A DNA stretch of 64,000 bases from Streptomyces sp. NRRL B-3428 (GCA_000721375.1 JOGW01000008.1:248001-312000); one strand, 5' to 3'. Counted from the stretch's first letter, positions 17,427-27,026 are shown. Notes: generated by a model not told the origin, from the sequence alone. Translations and numbers: made by a program.

Positions 17427-18654
17427 GCACAGGTACGGGGGTGAAGGCGGAGTTCTTGGCCGCGCTCTCCTCGACCGCCGCGAGCACCCGCTGCACCTGC
17501 AGACCGTCCGCGAAGGACGGTGCGGGCGCGGTGCCCGAGGCGATCGCATGCACGAGATCGCGGGCCTGGTGGACGAAGGTGTGCTCGTAGCCGAGGCCGT
17601 GGCCCGGCGGCCACCAGGCCTCCAGATACGGGTGCTCGGGTTCGGTGACGAGGATCCGCCGGAAGCCCGCCGAGGCCGCCGGCAGCGTGTGGTCGTGGAA
17701 GGACAGCTCGTTGAGCCGCTCCAGGTCGAAGGCCAACGAGCCCTTCTCGCCGTTGAGTTCGAGCCGCAGCGCGTTCTTGCGGCCGGTCGCGAACCGCGTC
17801 GCCTCGAAGGAGGCGAGCGCCCCGTTCGCGAACCGTCCGGTGAAAAGCGCCGCGTCGTCCACGGTGACCTGCCCGCGCTCGACCGATGCCGTACCGGAGA
17901 GCCCGGCCGAGGCGCCGGCGAGCAGCGGACGCTCGCGGACAAACGTTTCCGTGAGCGCGGAGACCCCCGTGATCTGCGATCCGGAGACGTACTGCGCGAG
18001 ATCCACGATGTGCGCCCCGAGGTCGCCGAGCGCCCCCGATCCGGCATGCTCCTTCTCCAGCCGCCAGGTCAGCGGGAACTCCGGGTCGACCAACCAGTCC
18101 TGCAGATACGTCACCCGTACGTGATGAATGGCGCCCAGCTTGCCGTCGGCCACGAACTGCCGCGCGAGGGCCATCGCGGGCACCCTGCGGTAGTTGAAGC
18201 CGACCATCGCCAACTGCCCACGGGCAGCGGCCCGTTCGGCGGCCGCCAGCATCGCCTCCGCCTCCTCGACCGTGTTGGCCAGGGGCTTCTCGCACAGCAC
18301 GTGCTTGCCTGCGTCGAGCGCGGCGATGGCGATCTCGGCGTGGCTGTCACCTGGTGTGCAGATGTCGACGAGCTGCACGTCGTCGCGGGCGATCAGCACG
18401 CGCCAGTCGGTCTCGGCGGCGTCCCAGCCGTGCCGGTCCGCGGCGGCCTGCACCGCGCTCGCGTCCCGTCCGCAGATCGCGGCGAGCCGAGGCCGCAGCG
18501 GCAGGTCGAAGACCCGCCCCGCGGTACGCCACCCCTGGGAGTGGGCGGCGCCCATGAAGGCGTAGCCGACCATGCCCACGCCCAGCGAACCGCCGGCTGC
18601 CGCTCCCGGCGACCCGCTGCCTGCCGCTTCCTGCTTGCCTTGCACGTCCTCCAT
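17410..18654 (-). CDS. Gfo/Idh/MocA family NAD(P)-dependent oxidoreductase
   Basis: This 414-aa protein has an N-terminal Rossmann domain ([17 protein letters not shown]) and the family motif [18 protein letters not shown], whose Lys is part of the active site. Further along are [16 protein letters not shown], with the catalytic Asp and His candidates, and a C-terminal oligomerisation sheet. Substrates in the family are sugars, inositols and their derivatives. Together with the following isomerase and the importer, a role in oxidising an imported glycoside or cyclitol is likely. The ATG at 18654 has GAGGAGG upstream. The first 23 residues are a Gly/Ser/Ala-rich extension. It follows the binding-protein gene by 128 nt. 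Confidence 0.88.
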   Translation of the reverse strand: MEDVQGKQEAAGSGSPGAAAGGSLGVGMVGYAFMGAAHSQGWRTAGRVFDLPLRPRLAAICGRDASAVQAAADRHGWDAAETDWRVLIARDDVQLVDICTPGDSHAEIAIAALDAGKHVLCEKPLANTVEEAEAMLAAAERAAARGQLAMVGFNYRRVPAMALARQFVADGKLGAIHHVRVTYLQDWLVDPEFPLTWRLEKEHAGSGALGDLGAHIVDLAQYVSGSQITGVSALTETFVRERPLLAGASAGLSGTASVERGQVTVDDAALFTGRFANGALASFEATRFATGRKNALRLELNGEKGSLAFDLERLNELSFHDHTLPAASAGFRRILVTEPEHPYLEAWWPPGHGLGYEHTFVHQARDLVHAIASGTAPAPSFADGLQVQRVLAAVEESAAKNSAFTPVPVQEART

Positions 18655-18782
18655 AGGGCTTTCCTCCTCGTCGGCGAGCGGCGCCGGTGCCTTGTCCGTG
18701 GGGGGACGGGCCCCGGCGCCATATGCGGGTGCGCACGCCCGGATCGCGGGCGCGCCGGCCCCTGATGGGGGCCGCACCCGCG

Positions 18783-19826
18783 TCACTTGAAGCCGTTGAC
18801 CTTGTACTGGGCGACGTTCTCCTTGTCGACGACCGCCGAGTACAAGGTGACGAAGGACGGGATCTCGAACTCCGCCATGCCGCTGATGCCCTTGGCCTGA
18901 CCCAGCGCACGCGCCAGGTCGATGGCGGAGGCTGCCATCGTCGGCGGGTAGAGGACCGTGGCCTTCAGGACGCCGTCGTCCTTCTCGATGGCCTCCATCG
19001 CGCTGAGCGCCCCGGCGCCGCCGACCATCAGGAAGCCGTCGCGGCCCGCCTGGTCGATGGCGCGCAGCGCGCCGACACCCTGGTCGTCGTCGTGGTTCCA
19101 CAGCGCGTCGAAGTTCTTCTGCGCCTGAAGGAGCGCGGCCATCTTAGCCTGCCCGGACTCGACGGTGAACTCGGCCGCCTGCCGGGCCACCTTCTTGAGG
19201 TTCGGGTAGTTCTTCAGGGCGTCGTCGAAGCCCTGGGTGCGCTGCTGGGTGAGCTCCAGGTTGTCGATGCCCGCGAGCTCGACGACCTTGGCGTCCTTCT
19301 TGTCCTTGAGCTTCTCGCCGATGTACGTACCGGCGTTGAAGCCCATGCCGTAGTTGTCTCCGCCGATCCAGCAGCGGTAGGCCTGCGGCGAGGAGAACAC
19401 CCGGTCCAGGTTGATCACCGGGATACCGGCCTTCATGGCCTTGAGGCCGGCCTGGGTCATGGCCTTGCCGTCGGCCGGCAGGATCACCAGGACGTCGACC
19501 TTCTTGTTGATCAGCGAGTCGATCTGGCCGATCTGGGCGGCCGCGTCGTTGGAGCCCTCGGTGATGTCGAGGGTGACGTCCTTGTACTTCTCGGCGCGGC
19601 CGCGCGCCTGGTCGTTGATCGCGTTCAGCCAGCCGTGGTCGGCCTGCGGTCCGGCGAAGCCGATGGTGACCGGCTTGCCCTCGCTCTCGTTCGCGACCGG
19701 CGCCTCGGACTGCTTGTCGTCGTCCTTGTCGCTGGGCTCGTTGCTGGTGCAGGCGGTGAGGAACGCACCGGTGGAGATGGCGGCGGCTCCGAAGAGCAGC
19801 CCTCTGCGGCTGGTGATTTCTGGCAT
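18783..19826 (-). CDS. Sugar ABC transporter substrate-binding lipoprotein
   Basis: This 347-aa protein carries both a twin-arginine-like start (SRRGLLFGAAAISTGAFLTAC) and a lipobox (FLTAC) with the lipidated Cys at about residue 26, followed by an acidic linker. The body is a type 1 periplasmic-binding-protein fold of the RbsB group: VTIGFAGPQADHGWLNAINDQARGRAEKY at the start, LINKKVDVLVILPADGKAM, and NHDDDQGVGALRAIDQAG near the ligand cleft. It should capture a sugar or polyol outside the membrane and pass it to the permease encoded 91 bp upstream. The ligand is unknown; the neighbouring enzymes argue for a glycoside or cyclitol. Confidence 0.9.
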   Translation of the reverse strand: MPEITSRRGLLFGAAAISTGAFLTACTSNEPSDKDDDKQSEAPVANESEGKPVTIGFAGPQADHGWLNAINDQARGRAEKYKDVTLDITEGSNDAAAQIGQIDSLINKKVDVLVILPADGKAMTQAGLKAMKAGIPVINLDRVFSSPQAYRCWIGGDNYGMGFNAGTYIGEKLKDKKDAKVVELAGIDNLELTQQRTQGFDDALKNYPNLKKVARQAAEFTVESGQAKMAALLQAQKNFDALWNHDDDQGVGALRAIDQAGRDGFLMVGGAGALSAMEAIEKDDGVLKATVLYPPTMAASAIDLARALGQAKGISGMAEFEIPSFVTLYSAVVDKENVAQYKVNGFK

Positions 19827-19917
19827 GACGGACCCTTCGCTGAAGTGTGGGTACGACGGGAACTGGGGGGGTGCGGGGGATGTGCGGTGGACCGCCGAGC
19901 GGTCCGGTCGCGTGCGT

Positions 19918-20964
19918 CTAAGTGGTCCTGTTGCGCGCGATGCGGTGCTGCACCAGAACGGCGACGACGATGATCGCGCCCTTGGCGATCTGCTGGGTCG
20001 CGCTCTCCAGGTTGTTGAGGATGAAGATGTTGGTGATCGTCTGGAAGATCAGCACACCGAGCACGGCGCCGACGATGGTGCCGCGGCCACCGCTGAGCAG
20101 GGTGCCGCCGATGATGCACGCGGCGATGGCGTCGAGTTCGTAGAGATTGCCGTTGGTGTTCTGGCCCGAGCCGGAGAGCACGATCAGCATGAACGCGGCG
20201 ATACCGCAGCACAGGCCGGACAGCAGATAGACGTAGAGCCGCTGGCGCCTGACATCGATGCCGGCCAGGCGGGCCGCCTCGTCGTTGCCGCCCACCGCGA
20301 CGGTGCGCCGGCCGAAGGTGGTGCGGTTGAGCACCAGCCAGCCGACGATCGCCACGCCCGCGAAGATGAGCGCGAGCGGCGGGATGCCGAGGACGAAGGC
20401 GTCACGGCCGCCGAGGTCGAGAATCGACTCGACCTCCACTGTCTGGGTCTTGCCGTCCGTGATCTGCAGGGCCAGACCACGCGCCGACGCGAACATCGCG
20501 AGGGTCGCGATGAACGGCACCATCCCGCCGAACGCGACCAGCACACCGTTGACCAGGCCACACGCGGCTCCGACGAGCACCGCGGTGAACAGGATGCCGG
20601 TGAAGCCGAACTCCTGGGTGGCGACCGTGGTCGCCCAGCACGAGGCGAGCGCCACGATCGCACCGACCGAGAGATCGATACCACCGCTGATGATCACGAA
20701 GGTCATGCCGACCGAGACCACGCCGATGACCGAGGCCTGCGTGAGGATCAGCTGGACGTTCTCGACCTCGAGGAAGTTGTCGGGCTTGGTGATGCCGCCG
20801 ACGATGATCAGCGCGATCAGCACACCGAACAGCGACAGGGTCGGCAAGTCGGCGCGGAACATCTTGATACGCCCATTGCCCGGCGCCGCGGGCGACTTGG
20901 GTTCGGCGAGCGCAGTCACGGCCTCGGGGCCGTCCTGTTCCGCCTTCGAGGCGGGGGTGGTCAT
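19918..20964 (-). CDS. Ribose-type sugar ABC transporter permease
   Basis: This 348-aa membrane protein has eight to ten hydrophobic segments and the RbsC-family landmarks GVVSVGMTFVIISGGIDLSVGAIVAL and TFGRRTVAVGGNDEAARLAGIDVRRQRLYVYLLSG (the loop contacting the ATPase). GGRGTIVGAVLGVLIFQTITNIFILN lies near the end. The N-terminus is a 38-residue cytoplasmic tail. It overlaps the ATPase gene by 4 bp and is the only permease in the operon, so it presumably acts as a homodimer. Confidence 0.9.
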   Translation of the reverse strand: MTTPASKAEQDGPEAVTALAEPKSPAAPGNGRIKMFRADLPTLSLFGVLIALIIVGGITKPDNFLEVENVQLILTQASVIGVVSVGMTFVIISGGIDLSVGAIVALASCWATTVATQEFGFTGILFTAVLVGAACGLVNGVLVAFGGMVPFIATLAMFASARGLALQITDGKTQTVEVESILDLGGRDAFVLGIPPLALIFAGVAIVGWLVLNRTTFGRRTVAVGGNDEAARLAGIDVRRQRLYVYLLSGLCCGIAAFMLIVLSGSGQNTNGNLYELDAIAACIIGGTLLSGGRGTIVGAVLGVLIFQTITNIFILNNLESATQQIAKGAIIVVAVLVQHRIARNRTT

Positions 20965-22496
20965 GTCGCCGGGCTCCCTTCCATCACGAGGTCGAGTACG
21001 CGGTGTTCGTCGAGGTCCTGCGCCGGTGACTCATGCACCACGCGGCCTTCGCGCAGGACGAGCACCCGGTCGGCGAGACCGAGCACTTCGGGGACTTCAC
21101 TGGAGACGAGCAGGACGCCGAGGCCGTCGTCGGCGAGCCGCCGTATGACGGCGTACAGTTCGGCGCGCGCTCCGACGTCCACCCCTCGGGTGGGCTCGTC
21201 GAGCAGCAGCACCTTGCAGCCGCGCAGCAGCCAGCGGGCGAGTACCGCCTTCTGCTGGTTGCCGCCGGACAGGGTGCGTACGGGCACGGCGGGGTTGTCG
21301 GGGCGCAGCGACAGCTCACGTACCGCCTTCTGCGCGGCCACGAACTCGGCGCCGCGGTTGAGCCAACCTCCGCGTGCGTAGCGGGACATGGAGGAGACCG
21401 ACACGTTGCGGGTGACGGACTCCAGCATCAACAGCGCCTGCGCCTTGCGCTCCTCGGGAGCGAGTCCGAGCCCTGAGCGCACCGCCGCCCGTACGCTGCC
21501 GGGCTTGAGCTCCTGGCCGTCGACGAGGACGCGCCCCGAACTGGCCTTCCTGGCGCCGAAGATGGTCTCCAGGATCTCGGAGCGGCCCGAGCCGACCAGA
21601 CCCGCGAGACCCACGATCTCGCCGGTCCTGATCTCCAGGTCGAGGGGCTCGAACTCGCCCTTGCGGGAGAGCCCTTCGGTCTTCAGGAGGACCTTTCCGT
21701 CGGCCGCGCCCGAGGACCGCTCGGGGAAGATGTACTCGACGTTGCGCCCGGTCATCAGGGCCACGACCTCGCTGGTCGGCGTGGTCTTGGCGGGCAGCCC
21801 GACCGCGACGGCCCGGCCGTCCTTGAGCACGGTGACCCGGTCGCCGATCCGGCGGATCTCCTCCAGGCGGTGGGAGATGTAGACGACGGCGACTCCGTCG
21901 GAGGTCAGATCGCCGACGATACGGAAGAGGTTCTCGACCTCGTCGGGGTCGAGGGCGGCCGACGGCTCGTCCATCACGATCAGCCGCACCTCGTGCGAGA
22001 GCGCCCGCGCCATGGACACGATCTGCTGGTGGGCGGCCGAGAGCTCGCCCACCAGCGTGCCCGGATCGATCTCAGGATGGCCAAGTCGCTTGAGCAGCTT
22101 GCCCGTTGCGACCCTGGCCTCCCGGCCCCGTACGACGAAACCGGCGCTCGTCGGCTCATGTCCGAGGAAGACGTTCTCGGCCACGGACAGATGGGTGACG
22201 AGGTCCAGCTCCTGGTAGATGGTGGCGATGCCCCGGCGCATCGCCGCGATCGGCGAGCGCAGCGTGACCTGCTCGCCCTGCCAGGTGATCTCACCGCCGT
22301 CGGGCTGATGGACCCCGGCGAGCACCTTGATCAGGGTGGACTTGCCGGCGCCGTTCTGCCCGAGCAGACAGTGCACCTCACCGGGCAGCACTTCGAGGGC
22401 GACGCCGTCGAGGGCGCGCACGCCGGGAAAGGACTTGGTGATGCCGTCCATGAGCAACAAGGGCGGCTGTGGTGGACGGTCTTGCTCTGGTGCCAT
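20961..22496 (-). CDS. Ribose-type sugar ABC transporter ATP-binding protein (two ABC domains)
   Basis: This 511-aa protein contains two nucleotide-binding domains. The first has Walker A GQNGAGKST, a variant signature (GELSAAHQQ) and Walker B LIVMDEPSAALD. The second has the degenerate Walker A GLVGSGRSE typical of RbsA/MglA, signature LSGGNQQKA and Walker B VLLLDEPTRGVD. The ATG at 22496 has GAGGGG upstream. This is the first gene of the import operon, 264 bp downstream of the ROK regulator gene. That gap holds several GTACGG-type repeats but no site I can identify. Confidence 0.92.
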   Translation of the reverse strand: MAPEQDRPPQPPLLLMDGITKSFPGVRALDGVALEVLPGEVHCLLGQNGAGKSTLIKVLAGVHQPDGGEITWQGEQVTLRSPIAAMRRGIATIYQELDLVTHLSVAENVFLGHEPTSAGFVVRGREARVATGKLLKRLGHPEIDPGTLVGELSAAHQQIVSMARALSHEVRLIVMDEPSAALDPDEVENLFRIVGDLTSDGVAVVYISHRLEEIRRIGDRVTVLKDGRAVAVGLPAKTTPTSEVVALMTGRNVEYIFPERSSGAADGKVLLKTEGLSRKGEFEPLDLEIRTGEIVGLAGLVGSGRSEILETIFGARKASSGRVLVDGQELKPGSVRAAVRSGLGLAPEERKAQALLMLESVTRNVSVSSMSRYARGGWLNRGAEFVAAQKAVRELSLRPDNPAVPVRTLSGGNQQKAVLARWLLRGCKVLLLDEPTRGVDVGARAELYAVIRRLADDGLGVLLVSSEVPEVLGLADRVLVLREGRVVHESPAQDLDEHRVLDLVMEGSPAT

Positions 22497-22760
22497 GACG
22501 ATTCCCCTCGGCGGGTACGGTCCTTGCCGGTGAGCGGGCAGGGCAAAGCCGCGCGTCGTACCGGGCGCGGGTCCGGATGGGGTGGGTCTTGTGATCGATT
22601 CGCTCTACGGGTACGGGTCGGCGGTGCGTCTGCGGCTCTTGCGGGCGTACGGGAGCGTGGTACGACTGCGCGTACAGCCGGCGCGGTCGTACGGACAGGT
22701 GTCGCTGTCGGACGTACTGGTGGTGCAGCCGTGCGGGGTGGTGCGCACCGGCCCGGTGGA

Positions 22761-23960
22761 TCAGGCCGGCGAGAACAGGTGGTCGCTGATGAGCCGGGCC
22801 GCGCCGATCACTCCGGCGGTGGGCCCCAACTCGCCCAGGACGATGGGCAGATTGCCGGTCGCCAGGGGCAGCGACTGGCGGTAGACCTGGGTGCGGATCG
22901 CGGCGAGCAGCGTGTGGCCGAGGCCGGTCACACCGCCGCCGATCACCACGAGCCCGGGGTTGAAGAAGCTGACGAGACCGGCGATGACCTGCCCGGTCCT
23001 GTTGCCGCCCTCGCGGATCAGCTCAAGAGCGGCGGCGTCTCCGGCGGCCGCAGCCGCGGCCACATCGGCCGCGCTCAGCTTGCCGACGAAGCCCTCCGCC
23101 TCCAGGAGCGCGGCGAGTTCGGGTGAACGGCCCGAGTTGGCGGCGTCCTCGGCGTCGCGCGCGAGCGCCGCGCCGCTGAAGTGGGCCTCCAGACAGCCCC
23201 GGTTGCCGCAGGCACAGGGCCTGCCGTCCGGTTCCACCTGGATATGGCCGATGTCGCCGGCCGAGCCCGTCGTACCGCGGTAGACCTCACCGCCGACGAC
23301 GATGCCGCAGCCGATACCGGTGCCGATCTTGATGCAGAGGAAGTCGTTGACGCTGCGGGCCACACCCGCGTGCTGCTCCCCCATGGCCATCAGGTTCACG
23401 TCGTTGTCGACCATGACCGGACAGCCGAGGTCCTGACTGAGTGCTTCCCGTACGGGAAAGCCGTCCCAGCCCGGCATGATCGGCGGCGCGACCGGAACGC
23501 CCTCGGGGAAGCGCACCGGTCCCGGGACGCCGATCCCGGCTCCGTCGAACCCTTCGGCGAGCCCCGAGGCCTTCAACTTGGCGGCCATGGCGAGGACTTG
23601 CTCGAAGACCGCGACGGGACCTTCACGGACGTCCATCGGCTGGTTGACGTGGCCGAGCACCTCCAGTTCCGCGTTGGTGACCGCCACGTCGACGGAGGTC
23701 GCGCCGATGTCCACGCCGAGGAAGCGCAGCTCCGGCGCGAGCCGGATGTTGTGGGAACGGCGGCCGCCGCGCGAGGCGGCGAGGCCGTCGGCGACGACCA
23801 GACCGGTCTCCAGGAGGCGGTCCACCTCGACGGCCAGCTTCGATCTCGACAGATCGACCTGATCGCCCAGTTGCGCCCGTGAGTTCGGCCCGCCGTCACG
23901 CAGCAGGCGGAGCAGTCGCGCCTGGTGCGCGTTCGCGGGTCGAGCCGTCATTCGTCTCAC
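22761..23960 (-). CDS. ROK-family transcriptional regulator
   Basis: This 399-aa protein has an N-terminal winged helix (HQARLLRLLRDGGPNSRAQLGDQVDLSRSKLAVEVDRLLETGLV) and a sugar-kinase-like ROK domain. The latter shows the ATP-site segment LGVDIGATSVDVAV, GIGVPGPV, the ROK signature around GCGIVVGGEVYRGTTGSAGDIGHI, and the zinc cluster CACGNRGCLE. Such proteins repress sugar-use genes and respond to a sugar ligand. The GTG at 23960 has GGGAGG at a good distance; an ATG three codons later is less well placed. It lies upstream of the sugar importer genes on the same strand, and its promoter shares a 48-bp element with the ThuA gene, so autoregulation plus control of that gene is likely. Confidence 0.87.
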   Translation of the reverse strand: MRRMTARPANAHQARLLRLLRDGGPNSRAQLGDQVDLSRSKLAVEVDRLLETGLVVADGLAASRGGRRSHNIRLAPELRFLGVDIGATSVDVAVTNAELEVLGHVNQPMDVREGPVAVFEQVLAMAAKLKASGLAEGFDGAGIGVPGPVRFPEGVPVAPPIMPGWDGFPVREALSQDLGCPVMVDNDVNLMAMGEQHAGVARSVNDFLCIKIGTGIGCGIVVGGEVYRGTTGSAGDIGHIQVEPDGRPCACGNRGCLEAHFSGAALARDAEDAANSGRSPELAALLEAEGFVGKLSAADVAAAAAAGDAAALELIREGGNRTGQVIAGLVSFFNPGLVVIGGGVTGLGHTLLAAIRTQVYRQSLPLATGNLPIVLGELGPTAGVIGAARLISDHLFSPA

Positions 23961-24034
23961 GCCGCCCCTCCCGCCGTAGTCCGGCATCCGCTGGCTTTCG
24001 AGGGGAAAGTAGCAGCGGTTGACCTGAGGGGGAA

Positions 24035-24082
24035 GAAGTTGCGCAGGAATCCAGCACAACTTTCTCCACGCACAGGACAAAG
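24035..24082. promoter_or_regulatory. Shared 48-bp control element, copy 2 (ROK gene)
   Basis: This copy lies 75-122 nt upstream of the ROK start and 58 nt before the divergent reductase ATG. Its first half is a clear inverted repeat, AGTTGCGC-N9-GCACAACT. The blocks AACTTT-N-TCC and AGGACAAAG match copy 1 at 16286-16310 with the same spacing. Confidence 0.55.
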
Positions 24083-24139
24083 GTGCCGTCGAGCCCTGTG
24101 AGACGGTGGGTTCTCACGACGCCACGGGGAGGGTCTCGC

Positions 24140-24964
24140 ATGTTCCTGGTCACCGGAGCCACGGGCAACGTCGGATCGGAAGTCGTCCGCCACCTGCTGC
24201 AACTCGGCGCTCCCGTAAGGGCGTTCAGCCGCTCGGGCCGCGCGCGTACGGATGCGGCACAGTCCGTGGCGGGCGATCTGAACGATCCCGCGTCGGTGGC
24301 TTCCGCGCTCGACGGGGTACGCGGGGTCTTTCTGCTCCCGGGCTATCAGCAGCTGCCCGAGACGCTGGCCCGGTGTGCGCAGGCGGGTGTGGAGCGGGTG
24401 GTGCTGCTGTCCAGCAGCTCGATCCCGGGCGGGGAGCGCAGCAACGCCGTCACGCGCTACATGCTGGAGTCGGAGGAGGCGGTCGAGGCGAGCGGACTGC
24501 CCTGGACCTTCCTCCGGCCCTGCGCCTTCGCCGCCAACGCCCTCCAGTGGAAGGAGCAGCTGGCGGCCGGTGATGTGATCCGGGCGCCGTTCGCGAACGT
24601 GCGACAGGCCACCCTCGACCCGTACGACATCGGCGAGGTCGCAGCCCTCGCGCTCACCTCCCCGGGCCACGAGGGCAAGGCGTACGCACTGAGCGGCCCG
24701 GAGTCGCTGCTGCCCGAGGAGCGGGTGGCGACCCTCGGAGAGGTACTCGGCCGCAAGCTGACCTTCGTCGGCCAGTCGAACGACGAGGCGCACGCGGAGA
24801 TGAGTGCGCAGCTGCCGGCCGCGTACGTGGACGCCTTCTTCCGCTTCTACGTGGACGGCACGCTGGACGAGTCGCCGGTGCTGCCCACGGTGGAGCAGCT
24901 CACGGGCCGGGCACCGCGCACCTTCCGTACGTGGGCGACGGAGCACGCCGCCGCTTTCAAGTAG
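24140..24964 (+). CDS. NmrA-like NAD(P)-binding reductase/epimerase
   Basis: This 274-aa protein has the dinucleotide motif MFLVTGATGNVGSEVVRHLLQ at the N-terminus and lacks the Tyr-x3-Lys pair of classical short-chain dehydrogenases. This places it in the atypical NmrA/HSCARG group. Typical segments are VAGDLNDPASVASALDGVRGVFLLPGY and PWTFLRPCAFAANALQW. It may be a quinone or flavin reductase or a redox sensor; the substrate is not predictable. The ATG at 24140 has GGGGAGGG upstream. It is transcribed divergently from the ROK gene and followed by a bidirectional terminator. Confidence 0.82.
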   Translation: MFLVTGATGNVGSEVVRHLLQLGAPVRAFSRSGRARTDAAQSVAGDLNDPASVASALDGVRGVFLLPGYQQLPETLARCAQAGVERVVLLSSSSIPGGERSNAVTRYMLESEEAVEASGLPWTFLRPCAFAANALQWKEQLAAGDVIRAPFANVRQATLDPYDIGEVAALALTSPGHEGKAYALSGPESLLPEERVATLGEVLGRKLTFVGQSNDEAHAEMSAQLPAAYVDAFFRFYVDGTLDESPVLPTVEQLTGRAPRTFRTWATEHAAAFK

Positions 24965-24997
24965 GCGGACGAAGAGGCGGGCGCCTCCAGGAGAACG

Positions 24998-25031
24998 AAG
25001 GGGGCGGGCATCTCAAGACGCGCGCCCCCTT
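24998..25031. terminator. Bidirectional terminator between converging genes
   Basis: AAGGGGGCG (24998-25006) pairs with CGCCCCCTT (25023-25031) with a 16-nt loop. It lies between the reductase gene and the converging DUF305 gene. Confidence 0.7.
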
Positions 25032-25041
25032 GTCCATCGGC

Positions 25042-25659
25042 TCAGCTCTTGCCGAGCATCTCGTTCATCCGCTCGATCTCATCGGACTGCGAGGTGACGA
25101 TGGCGTCCGCCATCTTCTTGGCCGGGGCGTAGGCGCCGTCGGCCTGTTCGGTCTTCGCCATGGCCACCGCGCCTTCGTGGTGCTTGATCATCAGCTCCAT
25201 GAAGGCGGTGTCGAAGGCCTTGGCCGAGGCGTTCTCCAGGTCGGCCATCTCGGCCTCGGTCATCATGCCGCCGCCGTCACCGTGCATGGAGTGCCCGCCG
25301 CCTCCGGTCGGCAGATCCTCGCCCCAGGAGGTCAGCCACCCGGTCAGGGTCCTGATCTCCGGGCCCTGGGCCTGCTTGATCTGCTCGGCGAGCTTCTTCA
25401 GCTCCGCGGACTGTGCCCGCCGAGGAGCGAGTTCGGCCATCTCGACGGCCTGGCGGTGGTGCGGGATCATCCCCTGCGCGAAGGCGACATCGGCGGCGTT
25501 CTGCTTGCCCTGGGTGGCGGCCGACGGGGACTTCGAGGTGTGACCGCCGCCGTGCCCGGTGGCGTCATCTCCGCCGCCACAGGCCGCCAGGACGAATGCG
25601 GCTACGCCGGCCGCGGTGACCGCGACGCTGCGGCGGACGAGGGTACGTGTGCTCTTCAT
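25042..25659 (-). CDS. DUF305 domain lipoprotein
   Basis: This 205-aa exported protein has the signal peptide MKSTRTLVRRSVAVTAAGVAAFVLAAC ending in a lipobox Cys, then a Gly/His-rich linker. The DUF305 domain holds two His-His motifs, MIPHHRQAVEMAE and MIKHHEGAVAMAK, a Met/His-rich loop (GGGGHSMHGDGGGMM) and a long helical remainder. The family adopts a ferritin-like fold and is often linked to copper; metal binding at the cell surface is plausible. The small DUF6153-like gene lies 120 bp upstream on the same strand and the pair is common in Streptomyces. Confidence 0.87.
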   Translation of the reverse strand: MKSTRTLVRRSVAVTAAGVAAFVLAACGGGDDATGHGGGHTSKSPSAATQGKQNAADVAFAQGMIPHHRQAVEMAELAPRRAQSAELKKLAEQIKQAQGPEIRTLTGWLTSWGEDLPTGGGGHSMHGDGGGMMTEAEMADLENASAKAFDTAFMELMIKHHEGAVAMAKTEQADGAYAPAKKMADAIVTSQSDEIERMNEMLGKS

Positions 25660-25779
25660 CTGAGGTGCAACTCCTTCACGCGCGGCCGGACAGGCCGTGC
25701 GGGTACGCGAATTCGGGGTGTACGCGAGCGCGGCGGAGCGCTCCGGCGGCAGACCGGAGTGCTGGACCGCGAGGGGCCC

Positions 25780-26166
25780 CTATATACGCAGAAGTTGCAG
25801 TTCGGACAGATCGGGCGGCGCCCGATCGCGTTCGGCCGGGGTGAAGGCGCTCGTCGCGACCGTCGCCGGGTTCACGGGGTCGAGTGCCCCCGTGGCCGGT
25901 GCGGGCGGCGCGTAGGGCGAGCCGATCCCCGCCGCGGCGCAGGTCCCGTCCGCGTGCTCCAGGTGATCCGAACCCCCGCCGTCGTGCGTGCAGTGCACGG
26001 TCGGTGAGTCACCGGACGGCTGGTGGGCCATCACCTCGGCATGCGCCATGGGCGCACCACCGGGTGGCAGCGCGTGCATCCCGAGCACACCGGTCAGGAC
26101 GGCCAGGACAAGCAGCACGAGGAGCCGCCCGGTGGGGAGGCTCCTCGGTGTGCGGTCCTTGGTCAC
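25780..26166 (-). CDS. DUF6153-like small exported protein
   Basis: This 128-aa protein has a single hydrophobic segment near the N-terminus (GRLLVLLVLAVLTGVLGMHAL), then His/Cys-containing sequence (AHAEVMAHQ, VHCTHDGGGSDHLEHADGTCAA) and a Pro/Ala-rich tail. I recognise it as the DUF6153 type that often accompanies DUF305 genes. The GTG at 26166 is chosen because the residues before it are low-complexity; its ribosome-binding site is weak, so the start may be off by some codons. The His/Cys spacing suggests metal binding, perhaps copper, but no function is known. Confidence 0.68.
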   Translation of the reverse strand: MTKDRTPRSLPTGRLLVLLVLAVLTGVLGMHALPPGGAPMAHAEVMAHQPSGDSPTVHCTHDGGGSDHLEHADGTCAAAGIGSPYAPPAPATGALDPVNPATVATSAFTPAERDRAPPDLSELQLLRI

Positions 26167-26264
26167 GCGTTCATCGTACGGGGCGGGGGTATGCGCGGCC
26201 GACGGGGGTGGACCCGGTGTTGGGACATGGGGGTGCGGCCCGTACAACCTCGGCCGCGCCCGTT

Positions 26265-26942
26265 TCAGCCGTCGCTGCGCTCGTGGTACGTACGGCGGGT
26301 GTGCTCGGTGTGGGCGCGCATGACCTGGGTGGCGCGCTGCTCGTCACGGTCCGAGATGGCGGCGATCAGCTCGCGGTGCTCGATCCAGGACTGCTTGCCG
26401 CGCTGGCGGGCGACAGGTGTGTAGTACCAGCGCACCCGCTGGTCGACGCGGGCGGCCAGCTCGGAGAGCACCACGTTGCCCGCCAGCTGCATGACCTTGG
26501 CGTGGAACTCGGCGTTGGTCGCGACGACCAGATCCACCTCGCCGTCGGCGACGGCCTGCTCGCCCTTCTCGCACAGCGCCTCGAGCGCGGCGATCCCCGC
26601 GGACCCCGCGTTGGCGGCGGCGAGGCGCGCGGCCTCCGCTTCGAGGAGGGTACGCACCGTCAGGAGCTGATCGGCCTCCTCCTCGGTCGGCTCGTGCACG
26701 AACGCGCCCTGCGCGGGCCGGAGATCGACCCAGCCCTCGGTGTTCAGACGCTGCAGCGCCTCACGCACCGGCTGACGCGAGACACCGAGGTGTCCGGCGA
26801 GCTCGCTCTCGACCAGGTGCTGGCCGGGCCGCAGAGACCTCGTCGTGATGAGTTCGAGCAGGGCCACGTATACGCGCTCGCGCAGTGGACCTGGCCGTTC
26901 GAGCTTGGGCACTGCTCCTTGCGGCAGTCCTGCGGACAACAT
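26265..26942 (-). CDS. GntR-family regulator, FCD subgroup, of the formate/oxalate region
   Basis: This 225-aa protein starts at an ATG with AGGAGGGGG 6 nt upstream. The N-terminal winged helix contains LVESELAGHLGVSRQPVREALQRLNTEGWVDLRPAQGAFV. The C-terminal FCD domain shows the metal-ligand pattern of the family in NAEFHAKVMQL, HRELIAAI and VMRAHTEHTRR. FCD regulators bind small organic acids and usually repress neighbouring catabolic genes. One operator copy lies 69-84 nt upstream of its own start, two more flank the formate genes and a fourth lies near the oxalate antiporter. The effector is probably oxalate, formate or a related acid (inference). Confidence 0.88.
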   Translation of the reverse strand: MLSAGLPQGAVPKLERPGPLRERVYVALLELITTRSLRPGQHLVESELAGHLGVSRQPVREALQRLNTEGWVDLRPAQGAFVHEPTEEEADQLLTVRTLLEAEAARLAAANAGSAGIAALEALCEKGEQAVADGEVDLVVATNAEFHAKVMQLAGNVVLSELAARVDQRVRWYYTPVARQRGKQSWIEHRELIAAISDRDEQRATQVMRAHTEHTRRTYHERSDG

Positions 26943-27010
26943 CACGAACCCCCTCCTGGGCGGCGCCACCGCCACACGGTCAACTCGCCCCTCACGGATG
27001 GGCATTGGCT

Positions 27011-27026
27011 ATCGTCTACAGTCTAC
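27011..27026 (+). promoter_or_regulatory. GntR/FCD-type operator, copy 2 (autoregulatory position)
   Basis: ATCGTCTACAGTCTAC shares the invariant TACAGT core and 13 of 16 positions with the copy at 3096. It is 69-84 nt upstream of the regulator ATG, where it would cover or adjoin the promoter. Confidence 0.65.

Noticed and set aside
26165..26247. A longer N-terminus for the DUF6153-like protein
   Set aside because: The added 27 residues are Pro/His low-complexity sequence, and the following basic-hydrophobic segment is a normal exported-protein start.
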